From Glossina fuscipes (taxonomy: Eukaryota; Arthropoda; Insecta; Diptera; Glossinidae): 64,000 nt of DNA. Numbering within the stretch: position 1 is the first letter of the stretch; each line of letters opens with the position of its first letter. The notes beneath the pieces were generated by a model. The model searched no databases. It was given only the letters and a program-made list of their open reading frames with translations, and was not told the DNA's origin. The stretch is taken from the NCBI RefSeq assembly GCF_014805625.2, contig NW_023998414.1, forward strand, positions 17,551,154 to 17,615,153, read 5' to 3'. Shown in pieces: positions 37,561 through 50,835 of this stretch. The translations under genes were made by a program, and so were the position numbers.

Positions 37561-38889
37561 ACCTGTCGCATACTGTATGCCAGATTGCCTCGTAAGACGG
37601 CACTGCAGTATTGACACAATGTGAATATCTTTATACAACTTCAAGAAACCGTAACGAGAAGAGAAAAAAAATCAATGTTGAAAACTTGTATAATTACACT
37701 CGTAAACCTATAATTGGAAATCAGAGCTACAATTTTCCCACGTATAAAGTTCAGTGTAATGGTAAAGGAGAGAAATTAAATGAACGATTGGAATTTTCTA
37801 CAGTTATCTTCCCATCCTCTCATCCCCTCTCCCTCTCCCTAACACTCTTTAACAGCACTAAATAGCTAAGACCAAATGATGCCTAAATATGAATTAAATG
37901 GGACCTACAGACAGCCAATATCCTTACAATGATTTCAAGATTCAAACTAATCAGCAACGATGATGCCTCGCGTTTAGAAAAGATGCACTACTGAGATCAG
38001 GGTAAACATATCTTCTAGCACCAAGAGTAAGAAACGAGATTTCTTATACAATTTTCTCCCCTTCAATTCATAGCTTTTATCATTCACAAGGTTCTCAATT
38101 CAAAAAGAATACCTATGATCAATTTAATTTCGGTCCTTGTAGTGTACTATTCTTATAAAATCGAGAAAATTGAGTTCGCTCGAAACGGACATCACATCAG
38201 CTATTTGAAACATATTGAAAGGTGTTCCCATAAACATTTATGTATAAATATTTACATTCAACATTGAAAAGTACAGATATACTATTAGAACCAACACACC
38301 AAACAAGAGTCAGAGATTTCATAAGGTACACATATATATTATATATATATATATACAGACAATATCTCTTGAAAAGGGTAGTGGATATGGAGTTTGTTGT
38401 ATAGTTTTTTGGAGTAATACACAACACTGGACGACCAACTTTCATTCTTGTTCTTTCATTCTATTGTCCTGTCAATCAAGTAGAATTCCTCTCTTGACGA
38501 TGTGAAAAATTTTATATAGGAAGTATTCTTAATCAACGTGAGAATCTGAATCGACATTCTTCGCCATACAGATAGATGATGATGGCTTTTTACTGGGATC
38601 ATGAAATCAATATCAAATAAAAATAAATAAATAAAGATTAGTTTCATAAACCAAGCTCCAAGGCGGGCATATAATTTTCAAAAGAGTTTTCAAATAACTT
38701 ACACCAACTTCAGCTAAATAAATACATTTCAATTCGAAATTAGTTACAAGTATTAGGTGTACAACTAAACTCTTTACGCTGAAATTGGTGGCTTCGTTAA
38801 ATGGACCTGACGCATGCATTCAATTTTCCCGGCATTTCGCGTATATAATAAATAACTTAGATATGGATGTTTGAACGATGCAAGCTTGA

Positions 38890-39453
38890 ATTTTTTCAAG
38901 TTTACAACTGCTCGTTCACTCCATATCGAAGTTTAAAGAGATTGATGTCATTTGCAGCACTGCGTTTTTCTGCGCTTACACCTGGATTAAGCTGAGACAA
39001 AATGTCGTTGAAGCTACGAAAATGGTTAAATTGTCTTGGAATAAAAATGCAGTGAACTACGAAATAGTTAGAAAGTTGTTTTCGGAAGATTTGATCGAAA
39101 CGATGAAATTTTCGTACGTCCGTTCATCTTCAGCAAAAATAATCCGGAAAGCGATTTTCAACTTAAGCTACGAAGATGAAATCGCACTCTGCAATGACCG
39201 CTTATTCCGATCAATGCATTCATATTTCGTAGGTTAGCAGGCTGCAGAAATTGAAGTGCCTGCCGCTAGAGCTTTTGTAAGCTATGCGATAAATGGCAAA
39301 AGACTAAATATAACGATAAAGCATATTTCGATTATTGAGTTTTATAGCAATAGTTTAAGTCGAGTTGAATTTTTGTCAAAAAACCGAAAGAATTTATTTG
39401 TACACCTAATATTTTGCAAGAAAATCTTATATTTTCTTCGTAAATTCTATTAA
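38890..39453 (+). pseudogene. Interrupted 188-codon frame, unidentified
   Basis: One frame stays open from 38890 to 39453 except for a single TAG at 39235-39237. An ATG at 39022 opens MVKLSWNKNAVNYEIVRKLF. After the TAG the frame continues AAEIEVPAARAFVSYAINGK. In DNA this AT-rich such an open run is unlikely by chance, and composition is protein-like with mixed charged residues. I do not recognise the family. It could be a dead gene, a decayed element ORF, or an exon whose TAG is a sequencing error. Confidence 0.35.
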
Positions 39454-39603
39454 ACCAAAAGAGATCAGTTCACTATTTATATAAACAAAGTTTCAATCAA
39501 CGCCTCTACCTATATTTCTATATAATTAGAGGCAAAGTATCTTTCATGTCGAATGTTTATCTAAGAAAGTGAATAACCATCAGAAGAGATTCGTCATTTT
39601 CAA

Positions 39604-39605
<2 letters not shown>

Positions 39606-39650
<45 letters not shown>

Positions 39651-39651
39651 T
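39606..39651. repeat. (AT)n microsatellite
   Basis: Nearly pure TA run with one GTA interruption. Confidence 0.95.
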
Positions 39652-42600
39652 TTCTAAATTATTAAAAAACAAAAAACATACAAAATAAAATGACATATTT
39701 TCTTGTAAAGATGACTTTAGATTTCCTATTATTGTCAAAGCATATTTCAATTTTCCTATTAACAAGCTAGAAAGCACATGATCCTTTATAGTATTTATAT
39801 CCAAGTTTGGCTTGGTGCCACTATACATATGTTCCTCAAACTTTTTACATTGTCTTTGAATTTAAAAACAAAATAAGAAATCACGTGCAAAATCACACAC
39901 ACACACACATACGCATATACACATAAAGAGACAGACACACACATGCAGACAAATGCTATTTGCAAATATCGGATAGATATGCGGTATTTAAAACTGATTG
40001 ATGCACACATAATACAAACACATATACGATGCAATTCAATTGAACGGTAACATTTTGAATTATGTAGAAATATTTATTCCTTTTTCTCAAAAAGCACGAA
40101 TAGAAAATTCATATATATATATATATATGTATATATAATGGTTTTTTAACAAAATTAAATTTAACTTAAAACAATTTAGATCGTCACTATTTCATTTGTT
40201 AGTTTTCTTTGTTTTTTTTCTACTTTTTTCTATATATATATATTTTTTTTTTTGTTTTTTCCTACTTTATCTGCTTTTTTTTTTGTTTTTTATATACATG
40301 TCCACCCATGCGAAATGTGTCCAACATAAATACGTTTATTTCTGTATATATATATATATAACCTATGTACATAATAAGACATATTTTATATGTCTATGTA
40401 TTGAAAATATTTATATTTTTAGACCGACTAAAAAAAAAAAAACCATCTACGCAGTTTTCACTGTAGATAATAATTAAGCGATCATGATAAAACTTTTTCG
40501 CATCTGATCCCAAGCAAGCAAGCGACTGCAATTGCTTGTCGAGAGAGTAAGTAAGGGAGAAACCCAATTGCGAATTACAGGCCATTTAATCAAATACCTT
40601 TCAATACTTTCCTTCCTATTAGAAGATGATATTTTAATGATTACGACAACTTGAAAAAACAAAAAAAAAGCTGAATGAATGAAAAAAATAAATAAAATAA
40701 AAGCAAACACAATTATGCCAGCAGCACTTGACGAAATGCCTTAAAGAATTTGTACGGTTACGGTATTATGAAATCGTTACAAAATTTTTCACAGGTCGCT
40801 TCTTCTTAATTAAATGTTTTTTCAACCGTTAAAATTGTGTTCTAAGGCAAAAAACGGATCCTCTTTATTATAATAATATTTAAGCCACCGCTAACCAATT
40901 TTACGACATATATGAAAATTAAAAATACTTTTTTTTTTTTTTTTTTTTCAAAATTCAAAAAGATTTAATTTCGATTAGTATCGATTTACGCGTTCGTTAT
41001 CGTCAGGCACAAAACTGGCCTTAGCAGATTGATAAGCAAGCATCTACTAAACCAAAATATCATATCATGAAAATCGGAAAGCGTTGTTCTCATTACAAAT
41101 TTACATTTTTTTTTTTTGTTTTTTTTTTTTTAAATAATTACCGTTGAATACTTTCTCCCGTTAGTTTTTAGCTTTGCCTCTTTTGCCACCTGATTTGTTT
41201 ACATTCGCAATGTGTGCTTCTATTCTCTATGTCGCTCTTATTCTAAACAAAAATTTCTTCATTTCATTACGTTGACAAGAAAATGATATTGTCCTTGCCC
41301 TTTGCAAATTGCAGCGAAGAACAAAAGGAGTTCGATTTGAAACGAAAATCTTGAAAAACTCCTTTACAATAAATGGGGAAATGCCGCCCTACGCAAGGTT
41401 CCATATTTTTATACCTTCACAAGAAGAGCAAAAAAAAAAATTCGATTTTCGATTATATCATGAAAGAGCTGTAAATGTAGGCAATGACTTCTCCCGTCGA
41501 CCACGGTGCGCAGAAGCATTAACGTATCTTTCTTTACCTTATTAAATAAGGGACTGACTTCCGTTCAGCAATAATGCAGGAATGCATCCGCAATCCATCT
41601 TCTCTGATATCTGCGTATCTTGAATGGATTACATTTCAACGAAGCAATCAATGCATATCTTTAACCGAACTAACTCTCGCAGCATAAAGTTGAGGGCTTT
41701 TATGTTGCTTTAGTAACTCTTCTAGCTGCACAAGAAAGAAGATGGATTCTTTTTGCTTCGAAATCAAGGAAAAACGTGCAAATTTATTACTGCATCACTA
41801 GGTCGTTCACGATAACTTCATCACGAATGCTTCCAACCACCGCAAAAAAAGCAAAAATATGAAAACAAGATTCCGTCGGGTCGTCTAGACATAATAGACA
41901 GAACAACATTGTATATAATAAGAGGAAATGGGTAAGGAATGGCCCCATCAACGTGAAACAACAGATACCTATTCTTCTATCCCTCTGCGTATATGACAAT
42001 GAATGAATGATTTCTTAATTTAAAGCAATGCCTGTGCTGAATTACCTATCAGATTGCTATAAGAGCTGAGAGATGACTTTGAATGCTGAATACAGAAATT
42101 GCTAAAAATCGTTTATTTTAAATTTTTAGTTATAGAATTAGAGTTATAGAAACCTTCGCACCGCCAATATTGGTGATTGCATTGATTTTATTATCAGATT
42201 ACCTTTATTTCTTTACACGTTGATATGTACGGCAATATTAAAAAAAGAAAGTTGGGCATGTCATCTTTTCAATGAGAGATCAAAAATTACAAGAACTCGC
42301 CAAAAGTAGTGCAAGCAATTCGCTTAAATCCCTCACAAATAAAGCTTAGATTCCTCGCAAAGTAAAGACGACGTTAAGACTAAGGCAACATTAAAAAAGG
42401 AGGAAGAGCTAATACAACGCTCTGCAAATTACTATACATATATATATATAAATATTTCTGTCTAGAAATATAACAAAAGATCCAAGACAACATATATTTG
42501 CTTATATACTTTCACGGACACATTCACAGCGTGAAACGAAATGTGTTTACTGTGTGTCTTTAAGTACACAAAAGGAATGGAAACTCTTACTGGTAACGAA

Positions 42601-45144
42601 TATAATATGTTTAAGATCGTTATATTGATGTGTTGAAGCCTCCAATTAATTAATATTTATTGAAGGAAAAAAGAAAAATAGAAAAACGCTCTGTTCTGTT
42701 TACTGCAATGACTGCTTGAATTGTTTTCATTTCTTTAATGCAATTAAAATAAAAAATCTTTCTTAATGCACATTATCTGAATGTCAGTGTTAATGTTAAA
42801 CAAATAAAATATACTCATGCGAAATTTAAATATATAACGACACAAAGAACCTAAAGGTTATCAACGAAAACAAATAGACTAAGAAAAATACGTAATTATT
42901 ATTATAATAGATCTTCACAATAATATAACAGTCAAATTGAAAAAGAAGAAGTGCAATACTTATTAATTTCATTGGAACAATTCAAAAATACTACATGCAC
43001 GCGTTTCTTGCTCTTTTGCTAGTGATTATGATATAATAAATATTTTGTGCAGAGTTTATAATTGAGCACATTCATCCCCTGAACATATATATATACATAA
43101 ATATATATATGGAACAATTTATAAACACGGGAAATACCTTGATGCATTCCCTAGCCGGTATACAATTGCTGAGTGCACATTTTTCGTTTTCCTTTTCGTT
43201 TGCTTCTTTAAAAAAAAAACAAAAACTTTTACCATTTGCCTTAATTTCTTTCAATGATTCTAATAATTTTTTTGTAGGCCAATAACGAATTCACAACAAA
43301 AATCATCTAAATCTATGCGAAATCGTGCATATTATCAGTGACTTCACAGTCACCGAAAAAACGAGGTGTTGGCAATATTGATTATGTTATACACGAACCC
43401 TATAAAAAAAAAAACTGCATACAATATACACTGCTCATCAGCCAGCCATCACACACCCGTAGACAGACTGATTTTTACAACTGCGACTTACGTTCAATCG
43501 ATATTTAAACAAAATATATGGAAAAAAAAAAGAAACAATATACAGCGGCGCTTTGTCTTCCCAATGGAAAAATGCAAAAAACAAAACTTTATATGCAAAT
43601 AGGTATTTTTCACGATAAATTTTAAACTCTCTTTATAACGAAGAAAATTATGCAAAAAATTTTGTTTGCCAGAAAACAGCTAGGTTACGTTTTCGGTTTA
43701 AACATTTTTTTTACACTCACCTTAATTTGAAAGCTACAAATGAAAAATATTCTTTTGATTACTGCAGACGCAATTAATTTTTACTGTTTTTTAATTGTTT
43801 TTTCTTTTTTGGTAAATTTTTTCTCAATTTTTCACAGTTTTTCACTATTAGTTATTCGTCCTAAACACGTGTCTTGAACAGTAGCCTTTTCTTCACTACA
43901 TACAATAACAATATGGCCGGTTAACACATATACATAGAGTTGCATTCACTAAATACTTGTAAAATATTAGCGTGTGGCTTAAAAAGTATTCGGTAACACA
44001 CTGTAAAAGACTATAAGAGAGTTCATTAAAATTGTGTTTGTATCAATTAACATAATCTACAACCTTAAGTTAATCGCAAATCGTATAATGAGAGTATTTT
44101 TGTATGTTTCTTATTGTATTCATTAGCCATTTTTTTTGCAAAAAAATAAATAAATAGAATATTTCCCAAGATTCCCAAGTCGAATGCACATGTAGGGGAT
44201 AAACATGTTCAAAAGTTCTGTAATTACAATTCAGAAAAATTTATATTAGGGATAACTTAACAGACAAAGAAGAAACTTATAGACCTGTATTTATATATTT
44301 TTTTTAATGAGCATGTTTTTACTTAGCAGACAGTATCATAATAAAACTCTACCAAACAAATCCAATTTAATCCTATAGTAGAATAAACTGGGAACTTAAG
44401 TCTATTATTTACATGGCATAAAATTAGCTAATATGTGCGATCGCATTGAATAAACATTTAGTGGAAAAAAGCAAAAAGATCATAGCAATCATTGAATCAT
44501 TGATCTTGGCTTGTAAAAATTTTATGACGATTCAGTATGCAGCTTAATAATTTGAAGCTTCAGCTGCATGTTTGATACCTATTTGTAAGGTAAAAAAAAG
44601 CCACAACAAAAAACTTAAACTTTAGGTAGCTAAATACAAAAGTAGAATGAATATGAGAAAAGGTAAAAGGGTAAGTGTAAAATATGATTGGCCAACGACG
44701 TAAAGCATTATTGAGAAAATGATTTAAAAAAGTATTTAATATAACTTTTGTAGTTGATTATTGATAAAGCGTGAATGAACGTTACGATGCTAACTAAATT
44801 TATTTACTAATAAATAAAGTGATTAGACGTTGAAAGTCTTCTTATGTTTGCATACATAGAGAAGAGTTACGAATATTTATTACAAAAATGGTTAAATGCC
44901 CTTTAATCTTCAACAAATCGCAAGAAAAGCTATAGAAATTTCAATTGCTTACAATAACAGGTAAAGATTTATGTTCGTGCTAATCTGCAATATTATCAAA
45001 TAATATATTAGATCTGCTTCCTAATGAAGACACATTGTTATAAATTCCTGTTGTCAAAAACTAAAAACCCAATACCTGTTTTTAACAACCCTGCACTTTG
45101 CTCCGAATGCTATTTCCTGATTTTGACTTTTCTTCTCAATAAAG

Positions 45145-45172
45145 CTTCTTTCCGCCTCTGACAATTGCGAAG
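45145..45172 (+). other. RpL36: RpL36 non-coding first exon with 5'TOP-like start
   Basis: The pyrimidine stretch CTTCTTTCCGCCTCTG is followed by GCGAAG|GTAGGT, a good donor at 45172/45173. The acceptor CCTTTTAG at 45325 precedes TCAAAATGG. A short 5' exon that starts with a terminal oligopyrimidine tract is typical of fly ribosomal protein genes and allows TOR-dependent translation control. The exact start is inferred. Confidence 0.6.
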
Positions 45173-45330
45173 GTAGGTGAAGAAATGGTAAAATACTGTT
45201 TATTTATAACATCAATCAAAGAACATTAAAAATAATGTAGTGGTAGCCGAAAATTAATTGAACAGTTTATTTACTTCAAAGTGTTTTATTTTGTTTTTAA
45301 TTTATTGAGATTTTTTTCCTTTTAGTCAAA

Positions 45331-45894
45331 ATGGCAGTACGATATGAACTCTGCATCGGTCTCAATAAGGGACACAAAACAACAAAGGTGAAGAATGTAA
45401 AATACACTGGCGACAAGAAAGTCAAAGGTTTACGTGGTTCTCGTTTGAAAAATGTGAGTATTGGTTGTCCAACAGTCATCGAATACTTAGCCTAAATTCA
45501 TTAGCAGATTATAGTAAAAAGAAGAGCCTTTGCGTTGATCGTTTTAATATTGTTTTTCATTTTAAGATCCGCAAAAAATTTGCAGAGGAAAGATGTTTGA
45601 AAAGCTGTTAGAAATTTTTGCTGAATGTTTTTTTTTTAATGCCAATTTTTTTGGGTTTTGTTTTTACAGATTCAAACTCGCCATACTAAATTTATGCGCG
45701 ATTTGGTGCGTGAGGTGGTAGGACACGCTCCTTATGAAAAGAGGACAATGGAATTGTTGAAAGTGTCCAAAGATAAGCGCGCTTTGAAATTTTTAAAACG
45801 CCGCCTTGGCACACACATCCGCGCTAAGAGAAAGCGTGAGGAATTATCTAACATTCTTACGCAGATGAGAAAGGCTCAAACTCATGCTAAATAA
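45331..45894 (+). CDS. RpL36: 60S ribosomal protein L36 (eL36)
   Basis: This is a small basic component of the large cytosolic ribosomal subunit. Two coding exons, 45331-45453 and 45670-45894, are joined at AAT|GTGAGT...TTTTACAG|ATT in phase 0 and give 115 aa, the exact length of Drosophila RpL36. Diagnostic segments: [56 protein letters not shown]. The few differences from the fly protein that I notice (for example Cys for Ala in ELCIGLN) are conservative. The ATG context is CAAAATGG. AATAAA follows 65 nt after the stop. Confidence 0.98.
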
Positions 45895-45958
45895 ACAAGC
45901 ACACGTATTCCTTCAACCATAAGATTTTGTTTATTTTCACTTAGCCTGTAATAAGCGC

Positions 45959-45964
45959 AATAAA
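45959..45964 (+). terminator. RpL36: RpL36 polyA signal
   Basis: Canonical AATAAA about 65 nt past the TAA stop; the only one nearby on this strand. Confidence 0.7.
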
Positions 45965-45969
45965 AGAGG

Positions 45970-48240
45970 TGGCAAAACTTAAAATTTTTAGATTTGTTCC
46001 CAAATGTTAAGGGCGCATACAGTGCATCTTATTAATTCAAAAAGATTGCTTGCAGAATATTGGAACAAAACATCAAAAGTTTTTAGTACGTAAGTTTGTT
46101 TGTTCGTGGCTTTGATAATTCGAAATAATGAATATTACCTTAGGTCTTAATGCGCGGGGGAACACAGCACGAGATAGTGGGGTCCTTGAGCAGTTTTATT
46201 TTAAGAATTTTTGAACCATACGTCACTAGATGCACGGTATGCTAGGATTTGCTCCATCGATTTTTGTGGCCAAATGGTTCCATGTCCAAATTAGGGAATG
46301 AAATTGTTTCTTCGTTTAATTTTATAGGCACAAGTTGAGACGATACGACAAGTCGCTGCGTTAGCATTAATTTAAGGGATGAATCAGGACCCAAGAGAAA
46401 CGCAAACATATTTTGTTTGTTGTAATTTTTAGGAACTTGTGCAAAATTGTCTCTGACTATTGGTCCTGCAATTATCAAAATTGAACATATTCTGATTACG
46501 ACACGTTGAAGTATTTAGAATCTTGGAAGATGAATTTCATACGTTGCTTAGGAAAATTCAAAAATTGCTGTAGCTTGAAAAGAAGGAGATTTAAGTAAAA
46601 TCGGGATAAGTATTTAAAATCTAAGGTGTTTCTAGTCCAAAGGACACAGCAGGGTTCAACCAATTCTAAAAGTGCCGTTAATGCGAAGCTTTTTTACGCC
46701 CTTTCCCCAATTAAATAGCTCATAAACAAATACAGTTTAGATAGTTTTCTACGAGGCTACCTAGAACTTCTCAATTACATTAAAAAAAAGCAATAATAAG
46801 CAAGTTGTAATTGGCTATAAGCAACTTGTTAAGTACTCACCAATTCAATATACAAAAACTGCAAGATTTTTTTCTTATTGCGGTTTCTTGTTTCACGAAA
46901 ATTTTGTCTGGTAAATATGTGCACCAAAATTTGGATCGAAATCTGCTGTATCTATTTGGCTGTTGACAGCAATTTTTCGAAATCTTTCTCTTCTTTTTTT
47001 CTTTTCCCTTGAGGTTTTTCATTTTCGTTCTTCGATTTGCTTTGTTATTCTGAACACATTATTTGTACGTAGTCTTTCTTCAAATCTGAACAACTGACGA
47101 TGGAAGGACACGGCTAAATCGACTAAATAGATCCAGAATCTCAAATTGATCTAGGATGTATTTATTTTTTATTTTGTTAGGTGCGATTATTTTAAGCGCA
47201 ATTTTAATTGCAATCCCATTTATCGACGATAGGAGAGAGGTATGGAAACGAAAATGCAAGTAAAAGGTTAAACATAAAGTTCTCTACTATATTTTACTTC
47301 TTCATGCAGTAGAAACCTTATTTTTAAGTTTAAAAAAAATGTATTTGCTTTCAATCGGTCACTATTCGCTGGCAGACAGCTTTCAGTTAATCAAAGTTTC
47401 TTCTAGTTCCGTAGGATTTGGCATAAAATCTTAAAAAAAAAAAATAAATTCAGGTCCTCATTACTTTAAATCAGCTATGCGGATTATTATTGGAGGCGGC
47501 ATCCACAACCATATTAGTCAATACCCGTGAAACGTTGCAATAATTTTACAGTCAATTGATTGAATGGTAGCTCTGTATTTGCTTCTATTGGTTCTTATTC
47601 TTTAAAACAATTACAAGAGCTTTCACTACGACACTACATTGCCATTTGTACGCAGATGGTTAAAGTCTACTGAAACAGTTAAGGCTAATATCATATCGTT
47701 TGAGATCGTATGGATTTCGTGAAAGCACTTATGCCTTGCCAACGGTCCCGAATTGGGCGGATAGGCGAAAAAAAGAGTGGACTAAATCATGTTGTTCAAT
47801 TAATGAAGCAAAAGTGAAAAAAAAAAGAGTTCATTTTGATTTCCTTATCTTCGTAAAGATCAAGGATTACAGGTATACGTTTCATCGTGTAATTAGCAAA
47901 TTTGAAATTTTTTAGGGAGGACAGAAACCAACTTCGCCAAGAGGATCTTATCAAGTGGACAAATTTTGTTGGCGTCTATCGCCAATGCGCTTGAGCTAAA
48001 CGGTAAACGATCGCCTTATTGCTCTTCATTTTTATTTAAATTTGCGTTTTCTTTTTTTGCTTTATGAAATATTATGGTAACCACATTTCTGTTAATAATA
48101 TAGAGAGGGAGAGGGAAAGAGAATGTCAAGCTGATTGATTACAACACCTTCGTTTTGAGAATGTAATTATTTTTCCTTGTTCCCTTGCCTTTCGTTTGAG
48201 TCAAATTTAGAAGGCTGCCAATAAAGCAATAATGTATATA
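45970..48240. other. Gene-free interval between RpL36 and HINFP-like gene
   Basis: No gene, named repeat or RNA recognised. A 78-codon minus-strand frame at 46242-46478 has no recognisable motif. The remainder is AT-rich unique-looking DNA. Confidence 0.5.
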
Positions 48241-48244
48241 ATAA

Positions 48245-48414
48245 TTACTCTCAGATGTTACCAAATTTATAGTCGTTTTTTCAATGCAACGGGCGGTTGT
48301 TTACAAATACAGACTGACTCTTTGAATTATTCTTAATTGTAAGCAAATGCAAGCTGACTTGTACAATTGTTCTCAATTGCAAACAAATACAGACGCTTAC
48401 TCTCAGATGTTACC
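48245..48414. repeat. 40-bp tandem repeat flanked by 18-bp direct repeats
   Basis: Units begin at 48304, 48344 and 48384 with CAAATACAG or CAAATGCAAG, each followed by CTGAC and by AATTG-rich sequence, so the period is 40 bp and the copy number about 2.5. TTACTCTCAGATGTTACC occurs exactly at 48245-48262 and again at 48397-48414. Confidence 0.8.
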
Positions 48415-48524
48415 TAACACGCGCTATCTCAGTAAAATTGCTGTCGCTGCAAACAAATTTGCATTGATATTAAGTATAAACCAAGCAGAGTTACCTCTAA
48501 CTCTCTTAGAGTTGCGTTTGTAAA

Positions 48525-48560
48525 CAAACAGCTGTAAAAGAAAAATGTAAACAGCTGTTA
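48525..48560. promoter_or_regulatory. Paired CAGCTG E-boxes
   Basis: AACAGCTGT occurs at about 48527-48535 and again at 48550-48558, each preceded by TGTAAACA or GTAAACAAA. The pair lies 0.7 kb upstream of the HINFP-like ATG. Function is inferred only. Confidence 0.3.
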
Positions 48561-49268
48561 GAAAATGAATTCTTAATTCAAAAATGAAAAGAAATAAACT
48601 GCGTCCGATATTATAGTTGCGAATTGTGCAGAAAAAGAAATTTGGTAAAAGTAAGCAAAATCTTTCTTTCAAATATCGAGCTAACTTAAGCTACATATAC
48701 CCGAACACATATTCTGCACAATATTCATTTCATTTTGGATGCTTGTTTGGTTGCCGTATGTAGTTTATTTATACAAAACCAATAAACATAAATTTGGGTC
48801 TAATTTTTTCGTTTCTCTCAGTTATTAGTGGATTGTATTCGGTACTTTCAAGGGAAATATTGGAAAACTGGCGACGATGGGATCTGATTAGCTTCTTGGC
48901 AATAACCAATTTTCTTCGAACAAAATTCATAGGCCATTATCACGACGATACTCGCCTGCTTACATGATCACCCCGCGAAATATTGAAAAAGTGTTGGCAA
49001 GCGTAAAATATTTGTAGCTGTCTCTCTCTATTGCATTTAAATTGTATCAAACCGTGTGTTTTTGTTATGTTTTTAAGGAACAAATTTTGTGTTGTCAAAA
49101 TAATACGGTTTTTATGAAACATGTCAAAAAAATTCTATTCTGTATAGGTTGCGGCGCGTGTGGTGTGTAGAAGAACTTTGTCTGGGCGATTCTTTTTTTT
49201 TTGGCACGTTTGTGTGTGTACCGTTATTCAATTCTTCAAATAATCAATTAATATTTAAGTTCAATGAA

Positions 49269-50773
49269 ATGAGCAGCAAGAAGAGAAAGATTGAACCGCT
49301 CTTGATATCGTGCAACTGGGCTGATTGTTCGGCGAAATGTATCAGCGACTGGGAATTGAATAGTCATATAACGGAGCACTTGGAAGCCTTAAATCCTGAT
49401 TGCGATGCTATCTATAAATGTGTATGGGGTTCCTGTGAATTTAATACAAAGTGTTTAACCCAGATTCAAAGGCATATCTATTATCACGGCTATTATAACG
49501 CCTTGTTGGTACAGGGGAAATATGAGTGTGATATAAACCCGAGTATACCAAAGTGTTGTGGGCCAGCTAGAATTTGCGATAAAATACCAGAACTTAAAAG
49601 CAATTTTAACTGTGAATGGACGGATTGTGAAAGAACTTTTGTATCCATTGTTGAATTTCAAGACCATATTGTGCAGCATGCTTCCTTTGAATACGAAATA
49701 CAAAAGTCGCCGGACGATGAAAGACCAAAGATTCAATGCAATTGGATTTTCTGTAATAAGCAAATGGACAACAAATACCGACTAATTGAACATATTAGAA
49801 CACATTCGAATAAAAAGCAGGTCGCTTGTTTCCACTGCGGCGAATTGTTTCGCACCAAAACTACACTTTTCGACCATTTGCGTCGACAATCCGACAATAA
49901 TAGTAAGTGCATAAATACATTATAGAATGTTACGGAACTCTCGTTATAATTAATTGTAATTTAAAATTTTTTAAAGCCAATAAATACCAATGTGCTCAGT
50001 GCTTTAAGTTCTTTGCCGTGGAGAAATTGTTGCGTTCTCATATGGTAAAACACGTATATTGTTACAAATGCAATATGTGCGATATGACTTGTTCATCGGC
50101 TAGCGCATTGGCCACTCATATACGCTATCGTCATTTAAAGGATAAGCCATTTAAATGCGTAGAGTGCGAGTATCGTTGCGTACGCGAATCTGACCTCAAT
50201 CAACATGTTCAATTAGTGCACACTAAAGAAGTGCACCGGTGTGAAGAACCAGGCTGCAATTACACGGTTCGCACCTATCAATCTCTCAGACGGGTAAGTA
50301 ATATAAAATCATTTTATATAAATTCTTAATTCATTTTGTTTTTTTTTTTATTATTTCAATGTGAATTTTAGCATTACTTAGAAGTCCATGAGAACACGCC
50401 ATTCATTTATATCTGCCATTGCTGTGACAAACCATTTAAAAATGGCAAATCGCTTTCAGTGCATCTTATTAAAAAACATGATTATCAATTGCCTTCCGGG
50501 CATAAACGTTTCACTTATCGGGTCGATGAAAATGGCTATTATCGTTTAGAGACGACACGTATCGAAAGTCTAGAAGTTACTGAACAAATTCTCACACCGA
50601 ATCTATTTGAAATGTCAAATGAGACAACTCAGGACAGCAATTGCTATGAAATTGTCTTAAAAACAAATAAACAGAGAAATGCTGAACAACGCATCGTCGT
50701 TTCAAATGACGGCACCGATGTACAACCAATCGGTGAAATAGTTATATCGTTGCCCACTTTAGATGATGTTTAA
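49269..50773 (+). CDS. CG17829: HINFP-like C2H2 zinc-finger transcription factor
   Basis: This is a nuclear C2H2 protein orthologous to histone H4 transcription factor HINFP (MIZF), which in mammals binds H4 promoters with NPAT. Three exons, 49269-49902, 49977-50293 and 50372-50773, have GT-AG borders and join in phases 1 and 0 to give 450 aa. Ten fingers can be traced. The first (CNWADCSAKC...HITEH), third (CEWTDC) and fourth (CNWIFC) have the Cx4C spacing, as does CEEPGCNY. Finger 5 ends HLRRQ, with Gln for the last His, and is followed by CAQCFKFF, CNMCDMTC and CVECEYRC. The same Q and the same order occur in human HINFP. I start at 49269 (AAATGAGC, MSSKKRKIEP, an NLS-like basic start) rather than at the in-frame ATG at 49149, whose 40 extra residues look like translated leader. 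The symbol is from memory. Confidence 0.9.
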
Positions 50774-50829
50774 GCAGCTCTTAGCCTTGTTAACAGCATG
50801 TATTAGCCAATACTATAGATCTGTTATGT

Positions 50830-50835
50830 AATAAA
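50830..50835 (+). terminator. Candidate polyA signal of HINFP-like gene
   Basis: AATAAA 57 nt after the stop codon at 50771-50773. Confidence 0.6.

Larger units (their letters stand above)
37561..45140. other. 7.6-kb gene-free interval between spoon and RpL36
   Basis: No intact gene is supported. It contains the interrupted frame at 38890-39453, AT microsatellites (38331-38356, 39606-39651, 40109-40137), a CA-rich tract (39891-39945), and many poly-T or poly-A runs. A frame at 41309-41545 follows an AG acceptor-like site but resembles nothing I recognise. A regulatory or 5'-intronic role is possible. Confidence 0.5.

Noticed and set aside
41309..41545. 78-codon plus-strand frame after an AG site
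   Set aside because: No family resemblance and no matching donor or further exon could be found.
45454..45669. Possible intronic snoRNA in RpL36
   Set aside because: I found no paired C/D boxes and no convincing H/ACA fold.
49149..49268. Upstream in-frame ATG extending the HINFP-like protein by 40 residues
   Set aside because: The extension is hydrophobic and unlike the family, while MSSKKRKIEP at 49269 is a natural start in better context.
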